Shown: positions 17,526-27,305, numbered from the stretch's first letter. The stretch: 64,000 nt of DNA from JACMLD01 sp038207265 (GCA_038207265.1 JBBQZZ010000002.1:372001-436000); one strand, 5' to 3'. Numbers and translations: made by a program. Notes: generated from the letters alone by a model not told the origin.

Positions 17526-17896
17526 ACAGAGATTTATTAAATATATTATCCAATAGCGGTAAGGATATCGATAACCAGCAGTTGATGGACTACCTGGCAG
17601 GCAAGCTTTCTGGTGAACAAAAACATTCAGTAGAGAAACTGATGGCAGATAGCCAATTCATGAACGATGCCATGGAAGGACTCGGGGAAATAAAAGACAA
17701 AAAAGACATTAATATAGTTGTAGATCAAATCAACCGTGACTTTCAGAAAAAATTACAGCAGAAAAAAGCCAAAAAACAGAAAAGGAAAATGTTGCAGCAA
17801 CGCTGGATCTATGCGGCAATTATTCTTATTCTTGCCATCGTTATTGCAACCTGGCTCATGATAGTTAAATATCAGCACCTCAAAAATGGCGGCTAA
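17522..17896 (+). CDS. Probable membrane-anchored anti-sigma factor
   Basis: A 124-residue protein. Its N-terminal part (DNQQLMDYLAGKLSGEQKHSVEKLMADSQFMNDAMEGL) resembles the sigma-binding region of short Bacteroidota anti-sigma factors. A strongly basic coiled stretch (KKLQQKKAKKQKRK) and one transmembrane helix (WIYAAIILILAIVIATWLMI) follow, with only about 12 residues outside. The ATGA overlap with the ECF sigma gene implies translational coupling. There is almost no periplasmic sensor domain, so any signal must act through another protein or the membrane. The role is inferred from context and layout. Confidence 0.7.
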   Translation: MNRDLLNILSNSGKDIDNQQLMDYLAGKLSGEQKHSVEKLMADSQFMNDAMEGLGEIKDKKDINIVVDQINRDFQKKLQQKKAKKQKRKMLQQRWIYAAIILILAIVIATWLMIVKYQHLKNGG

Positions 17897-17979
17897 CCGC
17901 GAACCCAACATCACATGGAATCTTTCTCTGTAACAATCTCACATTAATTATAAACCAATATCTTTAAAAGAAAACTGCC

Positions 17980-19479
17980 ATGCGTTTTCTATCCATCTCT
18001 ATCGCCTGTTCATTTTTTTTCTCAGTTATTAATGCACAACAACCGGTTGACGATTCAAAAACCGCGGTATTATTTGATAAGTATATCCAACAATCTTTGC
18101 CGGCTTGGAAAACGCCCGGAATTTCTGTTGCAATTGTAAAGGATGGAAATATAATATTTAAAAAAGCTTACGGTGTTCGTGACATCGGTAAATCCGACCC
18201 TTATACAACTTATACACTCTCTACCTGTGCATCTACCACAAAAGCAATGACTGCAGTTTGCATGGGAATGCTGATAGATGAGGGGAAAGTAAAATGGTCG
18301 GACAAAGTGCAGGATGTGTTACCGGAATTTAAATTGTCTGATCCTTATAGCGCCGCGGAAATTACTGTCCTTGATCTTTTTACACACAATACCGGTCTCG
18401 GTAATGGTGATTTACTCTGGGTATTTGGATATCCGCGCAATGAAATTATTAAACGCATGCAATGGATGCAGCCGGCGTATTCACTCCGTTCTTCTTTTAT
18501 TTATCAAAATCTCATGTATATAGTGGCTGGTGAAGTTATTCACCAGCTGAGTGGTAAAACCTGGGAGGAATTTATAACCGATCGGATTTTCAAAGCAGTT
18601 GGAATGAGCAACACATTCGCCGATCATGCATTAATTGCTTCAAATGCTGACGCCACTACTTCCCATTATCCAGACAAGGACACTGTAAAATCCATTCCAT
18701 ATCTCTACAATAACAATATTGGTGCAGCAGGCGGAGTATGGTCCTGTGCCGAGGACATGGCCAAATGGCTACAATGTTTGCTGGACAGTACCAAAATAAA
18801 TGGAAAACGTTTATTGCAACCAGTTACTTATGCTGCAATCTTCAAACCCCAGGTTATTGCACCCCAGGCGATGTATCCAACCATGGATATTATTAAACCC
18901 AATTGGTTCACATACGGGTTGGGTTGGTTTCAGCATGACTACAGGGGAAAAATGGTACAAATGCATACCGGAAGCCTGGCGGGTCTTACCGCCATTGCAG
19001 GTTTAATGCCTGATTCACATTTTGGAATTTACGTCTTTGGAAATCTTGATCACGCTGAACTCCGGCATGCGCTCATGTTCAAAGCTTTTGACCTCTGGTG
19101 TTTCAAAGACAACGGTATAGACTGGAGCCAGAAATTTTACCAACTTTATAAATCCATTGCAGATTCAGCAAAAAAGAAAGAAGATGAACAACTGTCGAAA
19201 AGAATACTTAATACGCATCCAACTTTGCCATTGACCGCTTATAGTGGTAAGTTTACCAATAAACAATTCAATGCAGTGGAGATAGTAGTAACGGGAAATT
19301 CATTGTTGGCAAAATTGCCTAATAATATCAACATACTATTGCAACATTGGCAGTATGATACTTTTCATGGCAAATTCAGCCGTTGGTGGATGGGAAATTC
19401 AGTGGCCCGGTTTTCTATTGATGAGGATGGAAAAGTGTCCGGGGTTACAATCGATGGTTTAAAATATAGCCGGGAATAG
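17980..19479 (+). CDS. Exported serine hydrolase (beta-lactamase class C family)
   Basis: A 499-residue protein with a signal peptide (MRFLSISIACSFFFSVINAQ). The class C beta-lactamase/esterase domain has the SxxK motif STTK at residues 85-88, YQN as the tyrosine motif, and HTGSLAG as the KTG-box equivalent. The last 100 residues match a DUF3471-type C-terminal domain (LTAYSGKFTNKQF). It could act on D-amino acid peptides, esters or peptidoglycan stems. A clear beta-lactamase role is unlikely because the KTG box is HTG. It lies 83 bases after the anti-sigma gene. Confidence 0.88.
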   Translation: MRFLSISIACSFFFSVINAQQPVDDSKTAVLFDKYIQQSLPAWKTPGISVAIVKDGNIIFKKAYGVRDIGKSDPYTTYTLSTCASTTKAMTAVCMGMLIDEGKVKWSDKVQDVLPEFKLSDPYSAAEITVLDLFTHNTGLGNGDLLWVFGYPRNEIIKRMQWMQPAYSLRSSFIYQNLMYIVAGEVIHQLSGKTWEEFITDRIFKAVGMSNTFADHALIASNADATTSHYPDKDTVKSIPYLYNNNIGAAGGVWSCAEDMAKWLQCLLDSTKINGKRLLQPVTYAAIFKPQVIAPQAMYPTMDIIKPNWFTYGLGWFQHDYRGKMVQMHTGSLAGLTAIAGLMPDSHFGIYVFGNLDHAELRHALMFKAFDLWCFKDNGIDWSQKFYQLYKSIADSAKKKEDEQLSKRILNTHPTLPLTAYSGKFTNKQFNAVEIVVTGNSLLAKLPNNINILLQHWQYDTFHGKFSRWWMGNSVARFSIDEDGKVSGVTIDGLKYSRE

Positions 19480-19981
19480 ACCAGGACTTAACAAGGAGCT
19501 AACATTCCTTAACACTATTTTTAGTTTTGTCTTTCGACCTTTACAGTATCAAATTACAAGTAAGCATTTTTCTCATAAGCAGTTAGTTTTGGTTAACGAG
19601 CCTTGTTTCTACAAGGCTCTCTTTTTTACTTAAGTTAACGGCCAACTGGTTTCACTCTCTTTTGTAATGTAAATTCCTGTCAAATTAATTCTCCTTGTTT
19701 TACGATAAAATTATTAATCTCTATTTGCTTTGTGTATCAATGTTTCCAGTAGGATATATTCGTTGCTTACCAGCATGCAGCCGTTCCCGTTGCGATTCAA
19801 ACCAATGAAGAGTTTTATAAACAATATCCCAACCAGACAAGCACATGTTTTAGCATCATTTATTTGCTGCATATTATTTGCCTGCACTATAGTTCAGATA
19901 GGTGAATTCATAATTCTGTCAACAAAGTATGATTTGCGTAAACGGCTAATCAATTAACTTTATCTCTTCAAAAGAAAAGCT
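19480..19981 (+). other. Intergenic region between the serine hydrolase and ltaE
   Basis: This 502-base stretch holds a terminator (19598-19627). Close to ltaE there is a possible promoter: TTTG at 19933-19936, 18 bases, then TAACTTTA at 19955-19962. A 75-codon frame at 19730-19957 has one hydrophobic stretch but no good start context, and is doubtful. Confidence 0.4.
19598..19627 (+). terminator. Rho-independent terminator
   Basis: A perfect 8-bp stem GAGCCTTG / CAAGGCTC with a 6-base loop (19598-19619), followed by TCTTTTTT. It lies about 120 bases after the serine hydrolase stop. Confidence 0.85.
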
Positions 19982-20995
19982 ATGATTGACCTGCGATCAG
20001 ATACAGTAACCCGCCCTACTTCGCAGATGTTACATGCGATGATGCATGCAAAAGTTGGAGACGATGTATTTGAGGAAGATCCGGCGGTAAATGAACTGGA
20101 AGCTTTCGCTGCGGATATGTTTGGGAGAGAGGCTGCTATTTATTCTCCTTCGGGCACCATGAGCAACCAGATAGCTATTAAATGTCATACTCACCCGGGT
20201 GATGAAGTTATTTGCGAAAGAAGCAGTCACGTCTATTTGTATGAAGGCGGTGGTATCGCTTTTAATTCGGGTGCACAGGTAAAATTACTCAATGGAGATC
20301 GGGGAAGAATAACGGCCGACCAGGTTGAGGAAGCCATCAATCCCGATGATGTACACAAACCGAAAACTTCGCTGGTTTGCCTGGAGAATACAGCCAATCG
20401 CGGCGGAGGAAGTTGCTATTTATTGGAAGAAATAAAAAAAATTAAGAAATTATGTGATGATAGCAAACTGGTACTTCACCTCGATGGCGCCCGGTTGTTC
20501 AATGCGATGGTAGCAAAAAATGAAACGGCTGAGCAATACGGAAAAGTATTTCATACCATATCTGTTTGTTTAAACAAAGGGCTGGGTTGCCCTATTGGCA
20601 GCATATTGATAGGAGATAAAGACATTATTAAAAAGGCAAGACGTATCAGGAAGGTTTTTGGTGGCGGTATGCGACAAGCAGGTTTTATGGCAGCATCAGG
20701 GTTATACGCCTTAAAACATCATATCAAAAGATTAGAACTTGATCACATACATGCATTACAAATTGCAGAAGCGTTGAAACAAAAGCCTTTTGTAGGAAGC
20801 ATTTTGCCGGTGGAAACCAATATTATTATTTTTGAAGTACGTGAACCTTTTACCGCCAGGTTGCTTGCAGAAAAATTGAAACGCAATAAAATACATACAA
20901 TTGCTATTTCACCCACACAAGTCCGCATGGTTACACACCTTGACATTAATGAACAGATGGTAAAGGAAGTTGTCAGTTATATACATTCAATCTGA
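19982..20995 (+). CDS. ltaE: L-threonine aldolase, low specificity
   Basis: A 337-residue PLP enzyme that splits L-threonine or L-allo-threonine to glycine and acetaldehyde. The N-terminal MIDLRSDTVTRPT is the family signature. YSPSGTMSNQIAI binds the cofactor phosphate, HLDGARLFNA carries the PLP-binding Asp, and the Schiff-base lysine is residue 199 in CLNKGLGCPIGS. The length is normal. It is transcribed alone and ends at a terminator shared with the converging T9SS gene. Confidence 0.95.
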   Translation: MIDLRSDTVTRPTSQMLHAMMHAKVGDDVFEEDPAVNELEAFAADMFGREAAIYSPSGTMSNQIAIKCHTHPGDEVICERSSHVYLYEGGGIAFNSGAQVKLLNGDRGRITADQVEEAINPDDVHKPKTSLVCLENTANRGGGSCYLLEEIKKIKKLCDDSKLVLHLDGARLFNAMVAKNETAEQYGKVFHTISVCLNKGLGCPIGSILIGDKDIIKKARRIRKVFGGGMRQAGFMAASGLYALKHHIKRLELDHIHALQIAEALKQKPFVGSILPVETNIIIFEVREPFTARLLAEKLKRNKIHTIAISPTQVRMVTHLDINEQMVKEVVSYIHSI

Positions 20996-21010
20996 ATTTA
21001 TTTAAAAAGA

Positions 21011-21040
21011 AACAGTCCTGCAAAGATCCAGGACTGTTTT
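21011..21040. terminator. Bidirectional terminator between ltaE and the T9SS cargo gene
   Basis: A 10-bp stem AACAGTCCTG / CAGGACTGTT with an 8-base loop. It has T-rich sequence on the plus strand and A-rich sequence upstream, so it can end transcription from both convergent genes. Confidence 0.85.
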
Positions 21041-21063
21041 ACTAACGGACGCAACCTCAGGTG

Positions 21064-22323
21064 TTATTGTATCATAATTTTCTGGCTATATATTGAACTA
21101 TTTGCTTTTACTACAGCAACATATGCGCCTTGCTGCAAATTGCCAAGGCCATTTACTGAAACATTATTGTTCCCCGCCTGTAAAGCAATTTTTTTCTGAT
21201 AAACTGCACGACCCCCTAGATCAAATAACTGTAAAGATGTTTGCTCAGATTTATCAGATGAGATATTAACGGTAACATTGTCGTTGACAACGCTTGGGTA
21301 TAATTTAAATACTTGCTTTGGATTGTTTTCTGCCGAACGGAAAGCCAGTATATTACTGTATGATACCTGGCCGGCTGCATTAATTATTTTCAAGCGGTAA
21401 TAAATGTTTCCTTGTAATGGCATGTTATCTTTGAAATTATCTAAAAGAACTGATTTGCTTTCTGTGTTAACCCATATTTCAGCGGCTGTGGAAAACTGAC
21501 CGGGGGCTGAAGCCTTTTCTATAATAATTTCTTTTATGGAACCATTGGTATTAATGTTCCAGTGCAATTCCACTTTTTTATCTTTTGTAACACCGGCAAA
21601 TGATATTAAATCAGGCGTGCTTAAAAATGAATTGGGGTATTTGAACTTTTTAAAATATACACTTCTCAACCTTTGTGTGGCACCTGTAGAGGTACTGTTA
21701 GCGCCTGTGCGAAAGGTAAACTTGCTAATTGCAGCATTTACTGTTGTAAACATCACTTGTCTCGGAGTTGTATCAACACCGGGATAATCAATACTCATGG
21801 TGTTGATGCCTGTTACCCAGGGACCGGTAATATTCATGTTCAATTCACCTCCCAGCATATCATAATCTACATAGCCATTCGTTAATTGTAAAACATCAAA
21901 TTCATTCACGATCCCATTTCCGTAATCCTTACCATCTACATCTATAGGAGTAGCGGGTACTTCAACCTGAACCATAGGAGTATTGGTGCCGGCAATTAAG
22001 AAATCAATATCAAATTCAATGTAACCACTGGAAAGGGGAGCAACATCAATAACAGGTTGCAAAGCCTCTGCATAACCTGAAGCACCATCAATGTTATTTA
22101 AAGTCACGCCACCTGTAATATTTTTTATTGTTACAGTGGCATCAACACCTGTCTTTACATTTTTAAATAAATAAACAGCACCAATTTGCTTATCTGTTCC
22201 CGAAACCAATACAGAATTCCTGAAATCATAGTCAGGCTGGCAAAAGGCGGTAGTTGAAATAATAAGGGAAAATAAAAGAACGAAAGTTCTTATAAGAATA
22301 ATTTGGGTACCATTCGTTTTCAT
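21064..22323 (-). CDS. Secreted protein with type IX secretion C-terminal sorting domain
   Basis: A 419-residue protein. A long signal peptide (IILIRTFVLLFSLIISTTAFCQ) carries it to the periplasm. The middle is beta-rich, and a fibronectin-like segment (VELHWNINTNGSIKEIIIEKA) lies at about 250-310. The last 80 residues are a type A T9SS sorting domain (FKLYPSVVNDNVTVNI, LFDLGGRAVYQKK, QGAYVAVVKANSSIYSQKIMIQ). The protein should cross the outer membrane and be anchored on the surface. The function of the central part is not recognised. Confidence 0.85.
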   Translation of the reverse strand: MKTNGTQIILIRTFVLLFSLIISTTAFCQPDYDFRNSVLVSGTDKQIGAVYLFKNVKTGVDATVTIKNITGGVTLNNIDGASGYAEALQPVIDVAPLSSGYIEFDIDFLIAGTNTPMVQVEVPATPIDVDGKDYGNGIVNEFDVLQLTNGYVDYDMLGGELNMNITGPWVTGINTMSIDYPGVDTTPRQVMFTTVNAAISKFTFRTGANSTSTGATQRLRSVYFKKFKYPNSFLSTPDLISFAGVTKDKKVELHWNINTNGSIKEIIIEKASAPGQFSTAAEIWVNTESKSVLLDNFKDNMPLQGNIYYRLKIINAAGQVSYSNILAFRSAENNPKQVFKLYPSVVNDNVTVNISSDKSEQTSLQLFDLGGRAVYQKKIALQAGNNNVSVNGLGNLQQGAYVAVVKANSSIYSQKIMIQ

Positions 22324-22395
22324 AACGATTCATTTCAAAGGGTGACAGATCGGGTTGCGAATGGTTTTTCTGGAGTGGATAGTCTAAGTTAAAAT

Positions 22396-22403
22396 CAAAC
22401 TTA
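22396..22403 (-). promoter_or_regulatory. -7 element of the T9SS cargo gene
   Basis: On the minus strand TAAGTTTG is a perfect TAnnTTTG, with TTTC 20 bases further upstream. The leader to the ATG at 22323 would be about 70 bases, longer than usual in this window. Confidence 0.4.
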
Positions 22404-22590
22404 GTGGTAGAGGTTATTCAGAAGAAATTTGGAAGTTGGGGGTCTGTATTTGATTACGACACCGTAAAAATATATCGCATATTTCTATAATGCAATACCC
22501 GGTTCGTTTTTATACATCGTAGAATTACGGTTACTACGGGTTAATATGTATCAATCAATGCCTTGGAAGATTAAAAAATTAGAAAAATTT

Positions 22591-24225
22591 TTAATTTTTT
22601 TTCTTCACTCTCCGCAGTTCGAGCAGATTCAGGCCATTTGCCCTGAAATTTTTAATGGATGGGCTCACAAGCCTGAAAACCTGGTCATACCACAATGGAA
22701 CTACTGGTGCATCACTGGTAACCATTTGATCCATCTGTCTATAGAGTCTGAATCTTAGCGTATCGTTTATTTCAATCAAAGCTTTTTCATACAACCTGTC
22801 AAATGCCTCATTTTTATAACGGGTATAATTAGGCGGAGCGGGATTCAGGCTATAAAAAACACTCAGGTAGTTTTCTGCGTCTGGATAATCCGCAATCCAG
22901 CTGCCCCGAAAAAACAATGCTTGAGATTTGGCAGTTTGCTCCAGCAACAAGCTTTTCTGTATTACTTCTACCTGTACATTCATACCTGTTTCTTCCAGTT
23001 CCTTTGCAATGAAACTTGCAAAATCTGCATAAATAGGGATTGTTAGCAGCTTAATGACAGGAAAGTGTTGCTTGTCTGAATAACCAGCTTCAATGAGTAA
23101 TTGCTTTGCCTTTTCAGGATCATAATGATACCCTTTCACAATTGAAGAATCGAATGAAGGCAGGCCTGCGGGAACAAAACCACTTTCTGCGGCGGTACCA
23201 ATAGAGTTGCGTAAATACAACATCATCTTTTTCCTGTTGATACTATAGTTAATTGCCTGCCTGATTTTTTTCATTCGCAAGGGCGAATTTTTCACAAGTT
23301 CATTGCTTGTGTCAACCAGTATTCCAAGGTATTCGATGTTGAGGTATGCATGCTTGGCCAAAACAATTTTATTTTCCCATTCCTTTTTTAATAGCCCGTT
23401 TTTATTAATGACTTCGTCTTTAAAAGAAGGATCTATATCATTAATAAAATCCAGTTGTCCCTGCTGAAATAATAAAAACTCTGTAGCCCTGCTGTCATAA
23501 AAAGAAATTTTGAGGCCATCCAGGTAGGGAAGTGCATGGCCAGTACTGTCTTTTTCAAAATATTTTTCATTTCTTACCAAAACCATTGCCTGTCCTTCTT
23601 CCCATGCAACAAACCTGAACGGGCCGGTGCCACAAGGATGATTTCGAAAATCTTTCCCGTATTTTTCTATTACTTCGGAGGGTACAATAGAACAATAAGG
23701 CATGCTTAATAAACCTAGAATTGGATTGAATGGTCTTAATAAAGTAAGTTGAAAAGTGGAATCATTCAAAGCTTTAAAACCATTGAGACTGTCTGCTTTG
23801 TTATTAAAAATCCAGGCGCCACTGCTGGCCGTATTTTTATCTGTAATTCTTTTAAAACTGTATACTACATCATAAGCTGTTAACTTTCTCCCCCTGCCAA
23901 ACTTGAATGCCTCATTGTCGTGAAAAAAAACGTCATCACGCAAGTGAAAAATATAAACCTTTCTGTCGGGAGACAGCTCCCAGCGTTTTGCCAATGAGGG
24001 TACCATGTTTAAATCATCGTCTGTTTGCACCAATGTATTATAAAGTTGGTGAACAGCCCACATAACTGATTGGTTCTTTGCAAAAGCAGGATCTAAGGTG
24101 GCGATTCCTGTAACCTCATTGTAGTGAAATATATTATTACTGTTGGAATTTTTTTGTGAACAGGAACAAAAATAAATACAGACAATAAAAGTTGCTGAGC
24201 GCCATAACATTATTTTTATTGTCAT
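22591..24225 (-). CDS. Oligopeptide/dipeptide ABC transporter substrate-binding lipoprotein
   Basis: A 544-residue family 5 solute-binding protein. The signal peptide ends in a lipobox (IYFCSC). The binding domain starts with TLDPAFAKNQSVMWAVHQLYNTLV and LAKRWELSPDRKVYIFHLRDDVFFHDN, typical of DppA/OppA proteins, and includes YGKDFRNHPCGTGPFRFVAWEEG. No permease or ATPase gene of the dpp type is adjacent, so it would work with a transporter encoded elsewhere or act as an orphan binder. It is divergent from the M1 peptidase, which could supply peptides; that link is speculative. Confidence 0.9.
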   Translation of the reverse strand: MTIKIMLWRSATFIVCIYFCSCSQKNSNSNNIFHYNEVTGIATLDPAFAKNQSVMWAVHQLYNTLVQTDDDLNMVPSLAKRWELSPDRKVYIFHLRDDVFFHDNEAFKFGRGRKLTAYDVVYSFKRITDKNTASSGAWIFNNKADSLNGFKALNDSTFQLTLLRPFNPILGLLSMPYCSIVPSEVIEKYGKDFRNHPCGTGPFRFVAWEEGQAMVLVRNEKYFEKDSTGHALPYLDGLKISFYDSRATEFLLFQQGQLDFINDIDPSFKDEVINKNGLLKKEWENKIVLAKHAYLNIEYLGILVDTSNELVKNSPLRMKKIRQAINYSINRKKMMLYLRNSIGTAAESGFVPAGLPSFDSSIVKGYHYDPEKAKQLLIEAGYSDKQHFPVIKLLTIPIYADFASFIAKELEETGMNVQVEVIQKSLLLEQTAKSQALFFRGSWIADYPDAENYLSVFYSLNPAPPNYTRYKNEAFDRLYEKALIEINDTLRFRLYRQMDQMVTSDAPVVPLWYDQVFRLVSPSIKNFRANGLNLLELRRVKKKN

Positions 24226-24270
24226 AATTCACAAACTGGAACTAAATTTAGGAATCTAAAACGACATCCG

Positions 24271-25923
24271 GTGACTATCATTCATAAATACTTCCTGATC
24301 ATCTTAATGGCATTAAACGTCTTTACAATCCAGGCGCAGACGCTGCACGAAATACATAAGTTTACTCGCCAGGATACATTGCGTGGAAGTCTTAATGAAG
24401 AACGTAACTGGTGGGACGTGTTGAAATATGACATCAGCGTTCAACCTGATTTCAATAGCAAAACAATTAAAGGGACTAATATTATAAATTTTAAGGTAAT
24501 TGGCGAAGGGAAAATTATGCAACTTGATTTGCAGGTACCCATGGAAATTACAGCCGTTAGATTTGAATCGGTTATACTCACTTTTCAAAGAGAAGGCAAT
24601 GTTTATCATGTGCAATTTCCGCAACAACTTGCAACAGGCACCAGCTACAGTATAGAAATTTCATTTGCAGGCAAACCCCGCGAAGCAGTCCGTCCACCCT
24701 GGGATGGAGGATGGATATGGAAGCAGGATGTCAACGGTAGTCCTTGGATGAGTGTTGCCTGCCAGGGACTGGGTGCCAGTGTTTGGTATCCATGCAAAGA
24801 TCATCAGAGTGATGAGCCTGATAAAGGTGCCGTGTTGAGAATGATTGTGCCGGATACCCTGGTAGCTGTAGGCAATGGCAGGTTGAAAGAAAAGCAAAAG
24901 AATAATGATGGAACAACAACCTGGATATGGGAAGTGGTAAATCCGATCAATAATTATAACATCGTTCCTTATATCGGCAAGTATGTAAATTTCTCTGAAA
25001 CATTTGATGGTGAAAACGGAAAATTAGATTGTAGTTACTGGGTGTTGAAAGATGATCTTGAAAAAGCCAAAATACAATTTAAGCAGGCAACCCTCATGCT
25101 AAAATGTTTTGAGCATTGGTTTGGCCCTTATCCATTTTACGAGGATGGTTATAAATTAGTTGAGTCACCACATCTTGGTATGGAGCATCAAAGCGCTGTT
25201 GGTTATGGAAATAAATTTCAAAATGGATACCTGGGCAGGGATTTATCGGGAACGGGATGGGGATTAAAATGGGATTTTATCATTGTACACGAAAGTGGTC
25301 ATGAATGGTTCGCCAATAATATTACCAGTAAGGATTTGGCAGATATGTGGGTGCATGAAGGCATCACCAATTATTCAGAAACTTTGTTCACTGAATGCCA
25401 GTATGGAAAAGAAGCAGGGGCTGACTATGTAATTGGTACAAGAAAAAATATCAGAAACGATATTCCTATAATCGGAACCTATGGAGTAAATATGGAAGGT
25501 AGTGGAGATATGTATTACAAGGGCGGAAACATGATGCATACCATCAGGCAGGTAATAAACAATGACGAAAAATTCAGGCAGATACTTCGTGGACTGAACA
25601 AAACATTCTATCACCAGACCGTAACAACAAAGGATATAGAAACGTATATCAGCAAAGAATCTGGAATTGATTTGTCAAAAGTATTTGATCAGTATTTGCG
25701 GAACATTGAAATTCCAGTTCTTGAATATACTTTAAAGGATGGTAAATTATCATACCGGTGGACCAACTGCGTAAAAGGGTTTAATATGCCTTTGAAAATT
25801 AATTTTAAAGGAAATCGTTGGATAAAGCCTACCGAAGAATGGCAATCATTAAACATGTATCCGGAAGGTGCGGAAGATTTTAAAGTGGATAGGAATTTTT
25901 ATGTTAAGGTGAAGAAGGATTGA
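24271..25923 (+). CDS. M1 family zinc metallopeptidase (aminopeptidase N-like)
   Basis: A 550-residue exported peptidase with a signal peptide (KYFLIILMALNVFTIQAQ). The zinc site HESGHEW has His 340, Glu 341 and His 344, and the third ligand Glu 363 lies in WVHEGITNY, the spacing expected for M1. The exopeptidase motif appears as GMEHQ instead of GAMEN, so true aminopeptidase activity is likely but not certain. The C-terminal helical domain of long M1 enzymes is short, as in other Bacteroidota members. The start is GTG, 45 bases from the divergent binding-protein gene. Confidence 0.92.
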   Translation: MTIIHKYFLIILMALNVFTIQAQTLHEIHKFTRQDTLRGSLNEERNWWDVLKYDISVQPDFNSKTIKGTNIINFKVIGEGKIMQLDLQVPMEITAVRFESVILTFQREGNVYHVQFPQQLATGTSYSIEISFAGKPREAVRPPWDGGWIWKQDVNGSPWMSVACQGLGASVWYPCKDHQSDEPDKGAVLRMIVPDTLVAVGNGRLKEKQKNNDGTTTWIWEVVNPINNYNIVPYIGKYVNFSETFDGENGKLDCSYWVLKDDLEKAKIQFKQATLMLKCFEHWFGPYPFYEDGYKLVESPHLGMEHQSAVGYGNKFQNGYLGRDLSGTGWGLKWDFIIVHESGHEWFANNITSKDLADMWVHEGITNYSETLFTECQYGKEAGADYVIGTRKNIRNDIPIIGTYGVNMEGSGDMYYKGGNMMHTIRQVINNDEKFRQILRGLNKTFYHQTVTTKDIETYISKESGIDLSKVFDQYLRNIEIPVLEYTLKDGKLSYRWTNCVKGFNMPLKINFKGNRWIKPTEEWQSLNMYPEGAEDFKVDRNFYVKVKKD

Positions 25924-26303
25924 TTGGTTGATCGGTTGATTGGTTGATCGGCTGAAAGGTTGAAACGTTCAATCCCGAAGGGGTGACATTATTATAGGTG
26001 GATTGGTTGATCGGTTGAAAGGTTGAAACGTTAATCCCGAAGGGATGACATTATTATAGGTTGGTTGGTTGATCGGTTGAATGATTGAAACGTTCAATCC
26101 CGAAGGGATGACATTAATATGGTTGGTTGGTTGATCGATTGAATGATTGAAACGTTCAATCCCGAAGGGATGACATTATTATAGGTTGATCGGTTGAATG
26201 GTTGAAGCGTTCAATCCCGAAGGGATTACATTAATATGGTTGGTTGGTTGATCGGTTGAATGATTGAATCGTCCAATCCCAAAGGGATGACATTATTGGT
26301 TGA
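25924..26303. repeat. Six-copy tandem repeat with palindromic core
   Basis: A unit of about 62 bases is repeated six times. The core AATCCCGAAGGGATGACATT starts at 25971, 26033, 26096, 26158, 26213 and 26275 (periods 62, 63, 62, 55 and 62). Each core holds the palindrome ATCCC-GAA-GGGAT, with small changes in copies 1 and 6. Between cores lie 7-mers of the GGTTGAT type. The array sits between the converging 3' ends of the M1 and NlpC/P60 genes, and TGA codons interrupt the plus-strand frames. It resembles REP/BIME-type intergenic repeats; the spacers are repeated too, so it is not a CRISPR. Confidence 0.85.
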
Positions 26304-26345
26304 AAGCCCGGCGTCATTGCGGATGATTGATTTTTGTATGATAGA

Positions 26346-27035
26346 TTAGTTAGCTGAAACAGCCGACATAGCTACCTGTTTCATTCTTCCCACCGCAATT
26401 AGTTTTCGTGCATAATATCCTTCACTTAAATCACTGATGGTAACACCATAGTTGAGAGAAGCATGAACAAATTTATTATTGCCTAAATAAACGCCAACAT
26501 GCGATATTCCTTTACGTGTGGTATGAAAAAAAACAAGATCTCCTTCTTCCATGTCTGATTTTGAAACGCGTTTGCATATTTTATATTGATCTTTTGCCAT
26601 TCGCGGAAGACCAATGCCAAAGACTGAAACCATGAGGTTACCTGCAAATGCTGAACAATCAATACCATCTTTAGAACTTCCACCAAAATGATAAGGTGTG
26701 CCATACCATTCTTCAATAAAATCAAAAAGTTTGCTGTTGAAGTTGTTGAACTTTTCCACCGGAATATCCATTAATATCGCATATTTGAATTGCAGTGGTT
26801 CAAATATTTCGATAGCATCTTTTGAATTGGTAGCAATGTTTTTACTGGACGGATACCGGCCGGACGATTCAACTTTCGCCTGCTGACGGGATGGGTCGGT
26901 ACTGATGTTTTCTATAAAACGGGTTTCATTGCCGCGCTGAGATGTTTGCGGATCCTGCTGCTTGCCAATCACCGGTTTCAATGATGAACAGGAAGCAAAT
27001 GAAATAATAACTGCTATAAGAATAAATAATCGCAT
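26346..27035 (-). CDS. NlpC/P60 family cell-wall hydrolase, lipoprotein
   Basis: A 229-residue lipoprotein with lipobox SFASC (Cys 16). A low-complexity linker is followed by an NlpC/P60 peptidase domain at about 105-220. The catalytic Cys is 127 (GIDCSAF), His 179 lies in SHVGVYLG and the third polar residue is His 191 (HAS). Such enzymes cut peptide stems of peptidoglycan, usually the D-Glu to diamino acid bond. Its -7 promoter element is at 27071-27078. It converges on the repeat array. Confidence 0.92.
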   Translation of the reverse strand: MRLFILIAVIISFASCSSLKPVIGKQQDPQTSQRGNETRFIENISTDPSRQQAKVESSGRYPSSKNIATNSKDAIEIFEPLQFKYAILMDIPVEKFNNFNSKLFDFIEEWYGTPYHFGGSSKDGIDCSAFAGNLMVSVFGIGLPRMAKDQYKICKRVSKSDMEEGDLVFFHTTRKGISHVGVYLGNNKFVHASLNYGVTISDLSEGYYARKLIAVGRMKQVAMSAVSAN

Positions 27036-27070
27036 TTATTACTGTTTTTTAAAAGGTATTGGCAGGGTTG

Positions 27071-27078
27071 CAAATATA
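27071..27078 (-). promoter_or_regulatory. -7 element of the NlpC/P60 gene
   Basis: On the minus strand TATATTTG is a perfect TAnnTTTG, 35 bases before the start codon. A -33 element at normal spacing is not clear. Confidence 0.45.
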
Positions 27079-27305
27079 CAAATTAAACGCTTCAGTACTG
27101 TGGAAATATTGTGTCAATTTGGTTAAATTCAATCAAAAGTTAGTATGTTAATTGCGGGTTCAATTGTCGAATTTTGTGTGATTGAATTCAACTTCTATAA
27201 TGATTAGTTGTTGGAAGTTAGACAGTTAGTTTGTAATTATCTTTTTTAAAAAGCCAACGAGCATTCGTTATACCAACACTGCATCAGATAGAATCAATGG
27301 CAAAT

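Noticed and set aside
25924..26303. CRISPR-like array
   Set aside because: The sequences between the conserved cores are themselves repeated, low in complexity and not unique. No cas genes are nearby.
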